A DNA stretch of 64,000 bases from Ga0077527 sp038106575 (GCA_038106575.1 JAYOED010000003.1:16320-80319); one strand, 5' to 3'; shown: positions 1 to 8,838, numbered from the stretch's first letter. Numbers and translations are program-made. The notes: generated from the sequence alone by a model not told the origin.

Positions 1-1
1 G

Positions 2-331
2 CTGGAGCGGGCTTCAGGATTGCTCGACGAACTGGATGCACAACTGGATACTGCGGGCGTCGACGGGACAACGCTTGCGTTCAATCTGACTTGGCATGAC
101 TGGCTTAACCTGAAGAATCTGGTGCTGGTGTCTAAGTCAATCCGCTTTGCGGCAACGGCCCGGAAGGATTCCCGTGGTGCGCATTTTCGTTCGGATTTTC
201 CTGAAGTGTACGACCTGGATAATTCGCGATTTACCTGCGTCACTTGGAAAGATGGGAAATTTTTAAGCGATACGCAACCGGTGCAGTTCACCCGGGTCAA
301 GCCCGGTCAGTCGTTGCTGAAAGACAGCTAA
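2..331 (+). CDS. FAD-dependent oxidoreductase, C-terminal part (fumarate reductase / succinate dehydrogenase flavoprotein type)
   Basis: The window opens inside this gene. The frame is open from base 2, and the TTG at 20 is internal rather than a real start. The visible ~109 residues match the C-terminal helical domain of the fumarate reductase / succinate dehydrogenase / L-aspartate oxidase flavoprotein family: a segment with NLTWHDWLNLKNL, then RKDSRGAHFRSDFPE, the substrate-side arginine and histidine block that ends these proteins. Family members oxidise or reduce C4 dicarboxylates or related acids using FAD. The gene ends 94 bases before a Bug solute receptor and an Ldh-type dehydrogenase on the same strand, which suggests one operon for an imported organic acid. 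The exact substrate cannot be read from the fragment. Confidence 0.75.
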   Translation: MERASGLLDELDAQLDTAGVDGTTLAFNLTWHDWLNLKNLVLVSKSIRFAATARKDSRGAHFRSDFPEVYDLDNSRFTCVTWKDGKFLSDTQPVQFTRVKPGQSLLKDS

Positions 332-425
332 GACTGCATGTTGGCATCAGCGGATACTGTTTGATTTTTCCTGCCATGCGGATGACACTCGCTGGAGGCA
401 AGAAAAAACATTAAAGGGGAGAGCA

Positions 426-1418
426 ATGGGATTTTTGATTGGCAGTGACACGACCCGACGCAAGGTAATCATTCTCGCTGGCTTTGCAGTTCTTGCACAG
501 GTCGGCGAGGTTGTCGCCCAGAGCTATCCATCGCGTCCGGTACGCATGATTGTTCCGTTTCCGCCCGGAGGCGGCAGCGATACCATTGCCAGAATCGTCG
601 CCCAAAAATTTGCTTCTGGTCTTGGACAACAGGTAGTGGTTGACAATCGTGCTGGCGCCAGTGGCAACATCGCCGCCGACATCGTTGCCAAATCACCTGC
701 TGACGGCTACACGGTATTGTTTGGTAACTCTTCGCTCGCGATCAGCCCGGCGGTCTATCGGAAAATGAGCTACAGCCCGAGCCGTGATCTGGTGCCAGTA
801 TCTATGGCTTCCCAGTATCCGTTCTCCTTGGTTGCGCATCCGGCTTTGCCCGTGAAAACCGTCAAGGATCTTGTGGCGCTTGCGAAGGCGAAACCAAATG
901 CTCTTGACTATGCCTCTTCCGGAGCGGGCACCATGTCACACATGGCGATGGAGTTGCTGCGCATCAAGACCGGCGTGCGGATCACTCACCTTCCCTACAA
1001 GGGTGCCGCACCCCAATCGGTAGCCACGCTCACTGGTGAAGCCCAGGCGGCATTCATTGTACTGCCCGTTGCCGCCAGGCATTTCAAGGTTGGCAAGTTG
1101 CGCGGTCTCGGCGTGGCCGGTCCTAAACGTTCTGCCTTGGCTCCAGATATTCCGACCATGATCGAAGCAGGGGTGCCTGGGCATATGGCAGTGCAGTGGA
1201 ACGGGCTGTTCGCACCCAGCAAGACGCCTGCGCCTGTAGTTGAAAAGCTATATCAGTCTTGGGTTGCAGCAGTAAAGTCCCCAGAAGTTTCCAAGCGGAT
1301 CATCGCTTCCGGTGCCGAGCCGGGCGGAAACACTTCCGCTGAATTCGCTGAATTCGTCAAGATTGAAACCGCCAAGTGGGCGGAAGTGGCCAAAGCATCA
1401 AATACCCGACTCGACTGA
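426..1418 (+). CDS. Bug/TctC family tripartite tricarboxylate-type solute receptor
   Basis: This 330-residue protein is a periplasmic binding protein of the Bug (TctC) family, which captures carboxylates and other small organic acids. An N-terminal hydrophobic signal (about residues 13-31, ending VVAQ) is followed by the family block YPSRPVRMIVPFPPGGGSD, then VVDNRAGASGN, and later HLPYKGAAPQ and the domain around IPTMIEAGVPG. A strong ribosome site (GGGGAG) precedes the ATG. No TctA or TctB membrane subunits are adjacent, so it is an orphan receptor, as is common in Burkholderiales. It sits 12 bases upstream of an Ldh-type dehydrogenase, and the two probably handle the same compound. Confidence 0.92.
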   Translation: MGFLIGSDTTRRKVIILAGFAVLAQVGEVVAQSYPSRPVRMIVPFPPGGGSDTIARIVAQKFASGLGQQVVVDNRAGASGNIAADIVAKSPADGYTVLFGNSSLAISPAVYRKMSYSPSRDLVPVSMASQYPFSLVAHPALPVKTVKDLVALAKAKPNALDYASSGAGTMSHMAMELLRIKTGVRITHLPYKGAAPQSVATLTGEAQAAFIVLPVAARHFKVGKLRGLGVAGPKRSALAPDIPTMIEAGVPGHMAVQWNGLFAPSKTPAPVVEKLYQSWVAAVKSPEVSKRIIASGAEPGGNTSAEFAEFVKIETAKWAEVAKASNTRLD

Positions 1419-1430
1419 GGCTACTGGCTT

Positions 1431-2444
1431 ATGCCGAAGTTTGACGTTGAATCGCTTGCCGATCTTGCCGGCCGTGCCCTGAAGCGCGCAGGCGCTTCCA
1501 AGGCCACGGCGGTTTCAACCGCGCAGGCCCTGGTTGCCGCAGAAGCCGAAGAACTGTCGGGGCACGGGCTTTCCCGCGTAGCGCTGTATGCGCAGCATCT
1601 GCGGGAAGGTCGTGCCAACGGAAAGGCCAAGCCGAAAATTATCCGCAAGTCGGGGGCGACCTGCCTGATTGATGCAGCGGGCGGGCTAGCTTTTCCCGCT
1701 GCGGCAATGGCTGTCAAAGAAGCGGTCAAGAGGGCCAGTCGAGTAGGCATTTCCTTCGTCGGCGTTACCAATAGCCATCATTTTGGCGCTGCGGCCTATC
1801 ATCTAGCTCCCGTTGCTGCTGCCGGTCTGGTTGGATTGGCATTCACCAATTCGCCTTCAGCGATCAATGCCTGGGGCGGAAAAAAAGCTTTTTTTGGTAC
1901 CAATCCGATTGCTGCGATTTTTCCGCGCAAGGGGGCTGCACCGGTGGTCATAGATCTGTCACTGACCGAGGTGACACGCGGAAAAATCATGCTGAAGGCA
2001 AAGGAAGGCAAGCCGATCCCTCCGGGGTGGGCGGTAGATAAGGATGGGCAGCCGACGACGGATGCTCAGGCTGCGTTGACCGGCAGCCTGGTAGCCATCG
2101 GCGGCGTCAAGGGTACAGCACTAGCGTTGATGGTCGAGTTACTGTGTGTCGCGCTGACAGGCGCAGCCTTCAGTTTCGAAAACGATTCCTACTTCGAGCC
2201 TGGCAACAAACCGCGCATCGGGCACGCGATTCTGGCCATCAATCCTGAAGCACTGGCAGGTGCCGACACGTATTACGCCCGCATCGAGGACCTGGCCTGT
2301 CACATGCTTTCCGACGAGGGGGTTCGTTTGCCGGGAGCGCGGCGGCAACTGGCCGTGGTGCGAGCACAGGCCGAAGGCCTAGATATTTCCGAGGCGTTGT
2401 ATCAGGAGTTGTGCAAGCTGGCAGGGCGTTCCCGCGTAACCTGA
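1431..2444 (+). CDS. Ldh family (malate / L-lactate / sulfolactate-type) NAD(P)-dependent oxidoreductase
   Basis: The 337-residue product belongs to the Ldh_2 family (malate, ureidoglycolate and sulfolactate dehydrogenases), which oxidises a 2-hydroxy acid to a keto acid with NAD(P). Visible landmarks are the helical start, a SGHGLSR-like segment near residue 39, TNSHHFGAAAYH near 108-120 carrying the expected catalytic histidine, GTNPIAAIFP near 160, and GGVKGTALALMVE near 225, where the usual GGHKG has Val for His. It starts 12 bases after the Bug receptor with only a weak ribosome site, which suggests coupled translation. The specific substrate is not determined. Confidence 0.85.
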   Translation: MPKFDVESLADLAGRALKRAGASKATAVSTAQALVAAEAEELSGHGLSRVALYAQHLREGRANGKAKPKIIRKSGATCLIDAAGGLAFPAAAMAVKEAVKRASRVGISFVGVTNSHHFGAAAYHLAPVAAAGLVGLAFTNSPSAINAWGGKKAFFGTNPIAAIFPRKGAAPVVIDLSLTEVTRGKIMLKAKEGKPIPPGWAVDKDGQPTTDAQAALTGSLVAIGGVKGTALALMVELLCVALTGAAFSFENDSYFEPGNKPRIGHAILAINPEALAGADTYYARIEDLACHMLSDEGVRLPGARRQLAVVRAQAEGLDISEALYQELCKLAGRSRVT

Positions 2445-2498
2445 GGATGACGGTTTGCCGTAATGAGTTTTCGCGACCCGTGAAGCGGTAAAGGATGC

Positions 2499-2795
2499 TC
2501 AGTCGAGACCTTCGATAATCCGGAGATCACGTTCCACAGCGTTTCCGGCAAGTTCCTTCAGCACCGCCTGATATTCCGCAGAATCGTGTGTAGCCCGCGC
2601 TTTTGCGAGGCTCTCGAATTCAATGACGACCACGCGCTGCATGAGCCCGGCCTCGTGCGCTTCGGAAGCCATGCCGCGCACGAGAAAGCGGCCTCCCTGC
2701 GACTGCACGATGCTTGGTGCCCGCTCGGCGTAGCGCTTGAAAGCCACTTCGTTGATGATCTTGCGATAAGTGACGACCCAGTAGCCTTTGGCCAT
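2499..2795 (-). CDS. DUF1330 domain-containing protein
   Basis: This 98-residue protein matches the DUF1330 family, a small ferredoxin-like (dimeric alpha-beta barrel) fold of unknown function. It begins AKGYWVVTYRKI, followed by a YAERAPSIVQSQGGRFLVRG-type segment and the family block VVIEFESLAKA with AEYQAV. A good ribosome site (AGGAGG) lies about nine bases before the ATG. It is the last gene of a leftward pair: the CmcJ-like oxygenase ends 24 bases upstream, so they are probably cotranscribed. Confidence 0.88.
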   Translation of the reverse strand: MAKGYWVVTYRKIINEVAFKRYAERAPSIVQSQGGRFLVRGMASEAHEAGLMQRVVVIEFESLAKARATHDSAEYQAVLKELAGNAVERDLRIIEGLD

Positions 2796-2819
2796 AATTT
2801 ATTCCTCCTGGTCACGGGT

Positions 2820-3653
2820 TCAAAAAAACACTAGTGCACGCGCCTCGATACTCTGGCGTGGCGGTGCGCCCGGCGGGGTAGTCGAATCTTCAAACGAGGT
2901 GTGGGCAGTAAAGCGGGCACGGCCGTCGGTGGCTGAATCGAAAACCTTGAATACCAGTGCCTCGTCGCGACTCATCCTCGGGAAATAAAACCAGCGGTGT
3001 CCGGCGCCGTAGCGCAGCCGGTAGGTCTGTCCGACTCGTGTGGGATAGCGCCGCTCGGCAATCATCATGTCATCGAAAGGTACGCTGGCAGAATCCGCGA
3101 TAGCGAGAGGATTCGACTGTATGGGTTGATTGATTGCGCGCCAGACCTGGATGATGGCGAATCGTTTTTGCAGCAATGTTTCAGCCTCGTCCGGCAGGAG
3201 GTCGCGCACCCGCTGAGGCCCTGACCATTCGGTGTAGTCATTGTGAGCCCACATTACGGGTTCGCGCAGGAGTTTTTCCTCGCGTTCGGATTCGTTGCCT
3301 GAACGCAGCGTGTGATCGAAGACGTGGATACGCGAGCCGCCGGAGAGTTTTAGAATCAGGCTGGAGATTTCCGCGTAATACACCGAGCGGAGTTCTGAGA
3401 TATCAAAGAAATCCCGCACCGCCGTTTGATGTTCGACAAAAGTGAAGCCGTTGCGGTCGAGACTGAATCCAGTATTCGAAACGCGGCCATTGGCTATTTC
3501 CATGTCGCGCCAGTCGATCGTGCCACTCGCGCGGCGCCGGATATTGTTGGGTCCGAAGGTTTCGTTGACCAGTTTTTCATCGCTGTACAGGGTGTACGGG
3601 ATTGCTGCGGTCAGCGCTGCCTGTGCAGTAACGGCGTCTTCTGGAATGTTCAT
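2820..3653 (-). CDS. CmcJ/NvfI family oxygenase-like protein
   Basis: The protein resembles the CmcJ / NvfI / AsaB family, which includes cephamycin methoxylation partners and fungal non-heme iron 2-oxoglutarate oxygenases. Supporting blocks are AHNDYTEWSGPQRVRDLLP (with a candidate H-x-D metal pair), IIQVWRAINQPIQSNPLAI, GQTYRLRYGAGHRWFYFP, and the ending VFKVFDS with HTSFEDS, the order usual in the family. The frame also contains an ATG at 3692, but the ATG at 3653 follows an AGGGA ribosome site by a proper spacing and is preferred, giving 277 residues. It lies upstream of the DUF1330 gene. The substrate is unknown. Confidence 0.78.
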   Translation of the reverse strand: MNIPEDAVTAQAALTAAIPYTLYSDEKLVNETFGPNNIRRRASGTIDWRDMEIANGRVSNTGFSLDRNGFTFVEHQTAVRDFFDISELRSVYYAEISSLILKLSGGSRIHVFDHTLRSGNESEREEKLLREPVMWAHNDYTEWSGPQRVRDLLPDEAETLLQKRFAIIQVWRAINQPIQSNPLAIADSASVPFDDMMIAERRYPTRVGQTYRLRYGAGHRWFYFPRMSRDEALVFKVFDSATDGRARFTAHTSFEDSTTPPGAPPRQSIEARALVFF

Positions 3654-3767
3654 TGATAGTCCCTGAATGGAGAGTTCATGACGGTCCAGCATTTGAATTT
3701 GCCGTTGAATTTCCCAGCCAAGGGTTGATAATACTCTGCCTGCAATGCTGAGACCAAAGGTTCGAGC

Positions 3768-4664
3768 ATGGGTATCACTGTTTATCCTATTACTCCCGAA
3801 TTTGCTGCCGAAATCGGCGACGTTGACCTCGCAGAACCTCTGGCTGCCGCGGATGTGGCAGATATCAAGACAGCTTTCTGGAAATATTCAGTGCTTATAT
3901 TTCCTCAGCAGACGCTAACCACCGAACAGCAATTAGCATTTTCAGAGCATTTCGGTCCGATCGAAAAAGAACGCACGCTGGATCCCAAGGCGACGCCGAC
4001 GCGTTACACCGGGGCGTTTGCCGATATCTCAAATCTGACCGCTGAAGGGAAGATCTGGGGCGAGAGCAGCCGTCAGCGTATGTACAAGGCGGGAAACCGG
4101 CTGTGGCATACCGATAGCTCGTTCAAACGCCTGCCGAGCATCTGTTCTTTGCTGTATTCGGAGAAGATCGCTCCGATTGGCGGACACACCGAGTTTGCCG
4201 ACCAGCGCGCAGCCTATGATGCTCTGCCGGAATCCATGAAAAAGAAACTGGACGGGTTGGTTGCAGAGCACTGGATTGCAACCTCACGGCAGCGCAGCGG
4301 CTTTTCCGAATTCACGGAAGAAGAGCAGAAGCGTCTGCCACCGGTGCCGCAGATGCTGGTGCGGACCTTACCGGAGAACGGGCGCAAGTCTCTGTTTGTG
4401 GCTTCCCATGCCGGGCGCATCTGGGGCATGCCTGATGCCGAAGGCCGTGCATTGATCGATGAGCTGATTACCCATGTCATACAGCGCCAGTTTGTCTACA
4501 CACACCGCTGGCGTCCGCACGAACTGATCATGTGGGATAACCGCTGCACAATGCACAGAGGTACCGATTTTGATGATTTACGCTGGGTTCGCGATATGCG
4601 GCGTGTGACTGTCAGTGATGTGGCGAACTCCTGTGAACAGGAGGGCGTGCAGGTTCCCGCTTAG
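3768..4664 (+). CDS. TauD/TfdA family 2-oxoglutarate-dependent dioxygenase
   Basis: This 298-residue enzyme belongs to the non-heme Fe(II)/2-oxoglutarate dioxygenases related to TauD (taurine) and TfdA (2,4-D). The iron triad is visible: H-T-D in LWHTDSSFK (near residue 113) and the distal His in NRCTMHRGTDFD (near 265), followed by the 2-oxoglutarate-binding Arg in RDMRRVTV. The N-terminal GDVDLAEPL and LIFPQQ blocks are also typical. It starts about 115 bases from the oppositely oriented CmcJ-like gene, so the two diverge from a shared promoter region. It is one of three members of this family in the window. Substrate not predictable. Confidence 0.9.
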   Translation: MGITVYPITPEFAAEIGDVDLAEPLAAADVADIKTAFWKYSVLIFPQQTLTTEQQLAFSEHFGPIEKERTLDPKATPTRYTGAFADISNLTAEGKIWGESSRQRMYKAGNRLWHTDSSFKRLPSICSLLYSEKIAPIGGHTEFADQRAAYDALPESMKKKLDGLVAEHWIATSRQRSGFSEFTEEEQKRLPPVPQMLVRTLPENGRKSLFVASHAGRIWGMPDAEGRALIDELITHVIQRQFVYTHRWRPHELIMWDNRCTMHRGTDFDDLRWVRDMRRVTVSDVANSCEQEGVQVPA

Positions 4665-4670
4665 TGTGAG

Positions 4671-4695
4671 AAAAAAAACCCCGCCTTGGCGGGGT
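4671..4695 (-). terminator. Rho-independent terminator of the OmpA-like lipoprotein gene
   Basis: On the minus strand a GC-rich hairpin (CCCCGC / GCGGGG around a four-base loop) is followed by eight Ts. It lies 20 bases past the stop of the lipoprotein gene. On the plus strand there is no T run, so it serves the leftward gene. Confidence 0.85.
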
Positions 4696-4714
4696 CTAAC
4701 TCCAGGGAGTTTAT

Positions 4715-5224
4715 TTAGCTTTCAGGGCAGAATTTGGTAACCGGCACTGGACTCGACGCAGCCTTACCTTCCCAAAAGATGAATCTTTTGTTGATACCCT
4801 TTTTAACCATGTAGTCTTGTACGGCACGTGCACGACTTTCAGCAAGATTGGTCAAGCCGCTGTCAAGTTCGGTGCGGTCTACATGGCCCGAAATGATCAC
4901 TGCGCGAACCTTGGTAGGACGCTTGTCACGCTTAGTCCCCTTGTTGATCGTTTTAAGAAGTTTATCTATTTCTGCAATACCATCCTTCTTGAGCTTGGCT
5001 TCGCCATAGTTCCACGCCAGGTCGCCCTGAACTTCGACCTTATACATGACGTTTTGTGGCTTAGCCTTACGTTTGGCACCAGGTTTGGTTGGACGCTCCT
5101 TGCTGCCGCCGACCTCGATAGTCACGCGACGGTTAGGCTGCAGGCAACTGACAAGTTCAGGACTGGCAGCGCAGCCCGTGAGGAGCGCGGTCAATGCGAC
5201 GGCGCCCAATGGCAAAAGTTTCAT
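4715..5224 (-). CDS. OmpA-family lipoprotein
   Basis: This is a 169-residue outer-membrane lipoprotein with a C-terminal OmpA-like peptidoglycan-binding domain. The start at 5224 is chosen because AGGAGA precedes it and because it places the signal peptide correctly: MKLLPLGAVALTALLTGC, with lipobox LTGC and acylated Cys18. A Lys-rich linker follows, then the OmpA block ISGHVDRTELDSGLTNLAESRARAVQDYM, here shown in parts as SGHVDRTE and LAESRARAV. The usual GHTD is GHVD. The fold anchors the outer membrane to the cell wall. It is monocistronic, with its own terminator. Confidence 0.85.
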   Translation of the reverse strand: MKLLPLGAVALTALLTGCAASPELVSCLQPNRRVTIEVGGSKERPTKPGAKRKAKPQNVMYKVEVQGDLAWNYGEAKLKKDGIAEIDKLLKTINKGTKRDKRPTKVRAVIISGHVDRTELDSGLTNLAESRARAVQDYMVKKGINKRFIFWEGKAASSPVPVTKFCPES

Positions 5225-5450
5225 ATGGTTCTCCTCGCGTTTATTTATGCTTTGTACAGTCCGGATTAAGCCGTACCGTTCATTGATTTTAGGCCGCAAT
5301 ACGCTTCAGACGCAACGCATGAGCTACTAATAGTAACAAATCGGTGTTTTTAGGTCCAATAAATGGACAAATCTACCGCAGGATAATTCCGGCAGCAGCC
5401 GGGAGCAGACTCGGGAAACTCGTGCTTAGGACGTCGAAAGCGACAACAGC

Positions 5451-6746
5451 TCAGCCACGCGGGCTGTAGCCCTCGAAGGAGCGCGCATCCATCAAGCGGT
5501 CACGCGTCATTTCCTTCAGTGCATTGATGCCGATCATGCCCATGTCACGGTCGATTTCGTCATGAAGCAAACGAATGGCGTGGCACACGCCGGATTCACC
5601 TGCAACAGCTGCGGCGTACAGCATCGGACGTCCGACAAAGACGAATCTGGCACCCAGCGCCAGTGCCTTGACTACATCGGTGCCGCGACGAACCCCGCTG
5701 TCGAACATTACAGTCATGTTTCCGGCGACATCGGCGATTCCCGGCAGTACGCGCAGCGGCGAGGTTGCCGAATCGAGCTGACGACCGCCGTGATTGGAAA
5801 CGATGATGCCGTCGACACCGTGTTCACGAGCGATACGCGCGTCTTCCCGAGCAAGTATGCCCTTGATCACGAATCGGCCTTTCCATAATTTGCGCATCAG
5901 TGTCACGTGCCCCCAGTTCAGGTGGTCGCGCTGGCTTCTCCAACGTACCGCGGTGCGCGATACCAGCGGCGTGCGTCGTCCCATGTTCTCGAAATGGGGC
6001 ATGCCCTGCGTGAAGTATGTACGGAGCGCGGTGCCCAGTAGCCAGCGTGGGTGCAGCAGGCAGTCCCATGCCAGCCGTGCGCTCGGACGCAACGGAGAAT
6101 CGTAGCCGTTACGCACATTATTTTCACGATTGGCGCCTACCGGAATGTCTACCGTCAGCACCAATGTATCGTAACCAGCAGTGGCAACGCGCTCGACTAG
6201 TTCGACGATCGCTTTTTCTTCTCCAGGAAGGTACGCCTGGAACCAGATGTTGCGGCCGCCGGCTTCCCTGACTTTTTCGAGAGGAGTCAGTGATGCCCCG
6301 CTGAGGATCATCGGCACGTTGCGCTTAGCCGCCGCGCGGGCCAGCACAAGGTCGCCCTGGAATGCCGCCAGTGATGTTCCCCCCATGGGCGCAATGCCGA
6401 ACGGCGAATCGTAGACATGGCCAAACAACTCGGTTTTCTGCGAGCGTCCTGAAACGTTGACCAGCATACGGGGAACAAGCGCGAGATCGTCGAATGTGCT
6501 GCGATTCCAGCCCAAAGTTACGTTGCGTTCTGCGCCGCCGGAGACATAACCAAATATCGGGCGGGGTATATGGCGGCGCGCGGGCGTCTCAAAATCCTCC
6601 AGCGCGAGCATCATGCGCAGCGCACGCGGCGCACTGGCGCTGAGCAGGTGCGGCGTGGTGCGGTCAGCAGTGGAAAGCGGGTTCGCGGTGGTCGGATCGG
6701 CGGTCGTCATGGGGGAAATTCCGGGGGTTGAAACCCGACCAATCAT
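5451..6746 (-). CDS. FMN-dependent alpha-hydroxy-acid oxidizing protein (LldD-like)
   Basis: This is a TIM-barrel FMN oxidase/dehydrogenase of the L-lactate dehydrogenase, glycolate oxidase and mandelate dehydrogenase family, which oxidises a 2-hydroxy acid to the keto acid. It shows RMLVNVSGR and FGIAPMGGTSLA (FMN and substrate blocks), WFQAYLPG, the barrel strand FVIKGIL with FMN-binding Lys, the catalytic IIVSNHGGRQLDSA with active-site His and Arg, and FDSGVRRGTDVVKALALGA with GRPMLY for phosphate binding. The first ~35 residues are low-complexity (Thr/Pro rich) and differ from the family. A second ATG at 6710 is equally plausible, and neither has a clear ribosome site. It stands alone, not in an obvious operon. 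Confidence 0.88.
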   Translation of the reverse strand: MIGRVSTPGISPMTTADPTTANPLSTADRTTPHLLSASAPRALRMMLALEDFETPARRHIPRPIFGYVSGGAERNVTLGWNRSTFDDLALVPRMLVNVSGRSQKTELFGHVYDSPFGIAPMGGTSLAAFQGDLVLARAAAKRNVPMILSGASLTPLEKVREAGGRNIWFQAYLPGEEKAIVELVERVATAGYDTLVLTVDIPVGANRENNVRNGYDSPLRPSARLAWDCLLHPRWLLGTALRTYFTQGMPHFENMGRRTPLVSRTAVRWRSQRDHLNWGHVTLMRKLWKGRFVIKGILAREDARIAREHGVDGIIVSNHGGRQLDSATSPLRVLPGIADVAGNMTVMFDSGVRRGTDVVKALALGARFVFVGRPMLYAAAVAGESGVCHAIRLLHDEIDRDMGMIGINALKEMTRDRLMDARSFEGYSPRG

Positions 6747-6841
6747 ACCGTGAATGCACAGGTTTACCTGTATTCCTGGCGCAAGTTGGTAATTTTGATG
6801 CGGGGAACCATTGCGGGATGACCCGAAAAGGGCGAGTCTAT

Positions 6842-7096
6842 TTAGCGTTTTTCAGCGGTAACGCGTCCCTGTGCGTTGACGTAAATTCGGTAACGGTTTT
6901 TTTGGCTGCATGTGACAAGATAGTCGCGGTTGCCCTGTGTGACGACGTTGACTACCTGGCCACAGGGCATGCCCAGCAGGGACAATGTTGCGGTCATATC
7001 GCGGGCAAGCGGACTGCTGTCGGTGGCGAATGTATACCCCCAGCACGATAGCAGGATGACAGCTAACAGAGCTCGGCAGTTTCGAAGCGTATTCAT
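6842..7096 (-). CDS. Small exported protein of unknown function
   Basis: The 84-residue product has a signal peptide (NTLRNCRALLAVILLSCWGYTFA) and a short mature domain with two cysteines (GMPCGQVV and LVTCSQK) that could form a disulfide in the periplasm, followed by RYRIYVNAQGRV. I do not recognise a named family. It lies 30 bases downstream of the next leftward lipoprotein gene, so they may share a transcript. Confidence 0.6.
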   Translation of the reverse strand: MNTLRNCRALLAVILLSCWGYTFATDSSPLARDMTATLSLLGMPCGQVVNVVTQGNRDYLVTCSQKNRYRIYVNAQGRVTAEKR

Positions 7097-7126
7097 CAGG
7101 GAAAGTCCTTTCGCCAGTTCCGCATA

Positions 7127-7759
7127 CTACAGTTTCGCAAATCTCACCGGGTCCGCAAGCACCAGCCAGATCGCCTCGCGCGAATTCATGATTGCAGCAG
7201 CCAGGGGAGGATCACCATTTTTCAGCAGTTCATGCAATTTGGCCAGTAACTGGTCGTAGGCTTGCCGCAATTGTGCCAGAGGCGTTTTGTTGCTGCCTTC
7301 ATGCCTGGCACGAAACTGGGTCAGCAGATCATCGACCTGGTTTTTCAGCGCGAGCTTGGTGAATAAGCCGATCGCATTGGTGTCTTTCAGGCGTTGCTCA
7401 AGCGTGGCCAGCGCGAGGGAAGTCATTGGCGGTTCCGACGGAGATGTTGCACCCGGCGGGAGGTTCGGTTTCTTGTTTACGGGAGCGGCGACTGATGACG
7501 ATTTTCCGGATTCAGGTTTTGCGTGAACCGGAACCTTTTCGAGATTTCCAGCCGGAGCGGGTTTTTCCATCGACCCTGCCGTGGTCTCGTCTGGTAGCAC
7601 TGCGGACGGGGAGGGGTTGACCGTTACTATCGGTTGCGCGGGCTCTGCCGGATGTTGTCCGGTGACAACGTCTGACTGGGCTGCGGCAGGTCTGTCCGGG
7701 GCCGCGCAGCCGATGCTTAGGGTGGCCATCAGCATGGTCAGAGCACAGGCTTTGCGCAT
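7127..7759 (-). CDS. Putative lipoprotein with Pro-rich linker and C-terminal helical domain
   Basis: The start at 7759 gives a lipoprotein signal, RKACALTMLMATLSIGC, with lipobox SIGC. An in-frame extension upstream to 7894 is judged non-coding. After the Cys comes a ~110-residue Pro/Ala/Ser-rich linker, then a charged helical domain (LALATLEQRLKDTNAIGLF, FRARHEGSNKTPLAQLRQ, AAIMNSREAIWLVLADP) of the kind found in uncharacterised betaproteobacterial envelope proteins. It is probably attached to a membrane with the domain reaching into the periplasm. Function unknown. Confidence 0.65.
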   Translation of the reverse strand: MRKACALTMLMATLSIGCAAPDRPAAAQSDVVTGQHPAEPAQPIVTVNPSPSAVLPDETTAGSMEKPAPAGNLEKVPVHAKPESGKSSSVAAPVNKKPNLPPGATSPSEPPMTSLALATLEQRLKDTNAIGLFTKLALKNQVDDLLTQFRARHEGSNKTPLAQLRQAYDQLLAKLHELLKNGDPPLAAAIMNSREAIWLVLADPVRFAKL

Positions 7760-7944
7760 ACGGAAATTTGTCACAGTCAATATTCGGGCTTTAGCATGAA
7801 AGTTCGAACATGGTTCCCAGAGTTGGTTCCTGGAGGCCATGTCAGAATCCGTTGCCAGTTTAACGGTAGGCATCCCGGAATGTTGACAGGTCACGCAACG
7901 GCGATTCCAGTATCATCGCACTGATTCGCAGAAAGAAGATTATC

Positions 7945-8166
7945 GTGGAAAGTCGCCAATTTCAAATCAGCGGTGAGCATGTGCGTTTGTGCGATCTGCT
8001 CAAGCTTGCCGGGCTCGCCGATAGCGGGGGACAAGGTAAGCACCTAGTTGCTGCCGGCGAAGTTATCGTTGACGGGCAACCGGAAAGCCGCAAAACTGCC
8101 AAGATCCGTGCCGGACAAACGGTTGCCTGTCGCGGCATCAGTATCGTTGTCAGCGCTAAAGCCTGA
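7945..8166 (+). CDS. RNA-binding S4 domain protein (YbcJ-like)
   Basis: This 73-residue protein is almost entirely an S4 RNA-binding fold. The pattern HVRLCDLLKLAGLADSGGQ, then VAAGEVIVDGQPESRK and VACRGISIVV, matches the YbcJ/RlbA-like small S4 family. It starts with GTG, chosen because a purine-rich AGAAAGAAG site lies just upstream and because the S4 domain begins directly after. It is followed within 14 bases by slyX on the same strand. Confidence 0.85.
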   Translation: MESRQFQISGEHVRLCDLLKLAGLADSGGQGKHLVAAGEVIVDGQPESRKTAKIRAGQTVACRGISIVVSAKA

Positions 8167-8179
8167 AGCCGTGCTTGAC

Positions 8180-8380
8180 ATGGAATCCCGGTTGTCTGAA
8201 GTCGAAGTCAAACTCAGTTTCAGCGAAGACCTGCTGGAGGAGCTCAATCGCATTGTTGTCCGCCAGCAGCAGCGGATCGAGGAGCTTGAACGGCAAGTGC
8301 GTGAATTGCGGTTGCAGTTGCAGCACAGCCTGCCAGCGGATCCGGCGCAGCCTGGTTCAGAGGTGCCCCCGCATTACTGA
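8180..8380 (+). CDS. slyX: SlyX family protein
   Basis: The 66-residue protein is a short coiled coil: ESRLSEVEVKLSFSEDLLEE, then LNRIVVRQQQRIEELERQVR, ending in the family-typical ...PPHY. SlyX has no established biochemical role. The start at 8180 fits the family. An in-frame extension upstream to 8048 only covers the S4 gene in another frame. It follows the S4 gene by 13 bases and is probably cotranscribed with it. Confidence 0.88.
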   Translation: MESRLSEVEVKLSFSEDLLEELNRIVVRQQQRIEELERQVRELRLQLQHSLPADPAQPGSEVPPHY

Positions 8381-8499
8381 GTACGGGCGCAGCGGGAGGC
8401 TTTTTGCTTGCCGTTCCCGCGTGAAGGCCGGTTTTGGGGTGTCAGGTGCAAGCTGTTGATTATATTGAAAGTTGCCCGGCGATTTGCGATAATGCGTTG

Positions 8500-8838
8500 A
8501 TGAACGATTCACAACCCCCAGCCCCTACCCAGTCGCCTCGAGCCCGCATGCAGGAGCTGCTTGCGATTCCCGATCGCAATCGCACGGATGCCGAATGGGA
8601 CGAACTCAACGAACTGGAAATTGCACTGGCTTCCGGCAACCGCCACGGTGCGCCTTATCCGCAATCCCGGCAAAACCATCAGCGCCAGAACATGGGCGGC
8701 GCAGGCCGTATGCAGCAGCCCGGAGGCCATCCGCAGAACAAGGGGCCTGGCGGCGGCAAGAAATTCCACAAGCGCTCCAAGCGTCGTGGCGGCGGCGGCG
8801 GTGGTGGCGGCGGCGGGTCTCAGCAATCTTCGCAGTAA
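8500..8838 (+). CDS. Hypothetical protein with Gly-rich basic C-terminus
   Basis: The 112-residue product has an ordered N-terminal segment (ARMQELLAIPDRNRTDAEWD, then ELNELEIALASGN) followed by a Gln/Asn/Gly-rich low-complexity region, a basic patch KKFHKRSKRR and a run of about eleven glycines. The basic and glycine-rich tail suggests nucleic-acid or ribosome association, but that is only inference. It lies on the same strand as slyX, 119 bases further on. I recognise no named family. Confidence 0.6.
   Translation: MNDSQPPAPTQSPRARMQELLAIPDRNRTDAEWDELNELEIALASGNRHGAPYPQSRQNHQRQNMGGAGRMQQPGGHPQNKGPGGGKKFHKRSKRRGGGGGGGGGGSQQSSQ

Noticed and set aside
7881..7917. TTGACA ... TATCAT as a promoter for the S4/slyX genes
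   Set aside because: The spacer is 22 bases, too long for a normal sigma-70 promoter.
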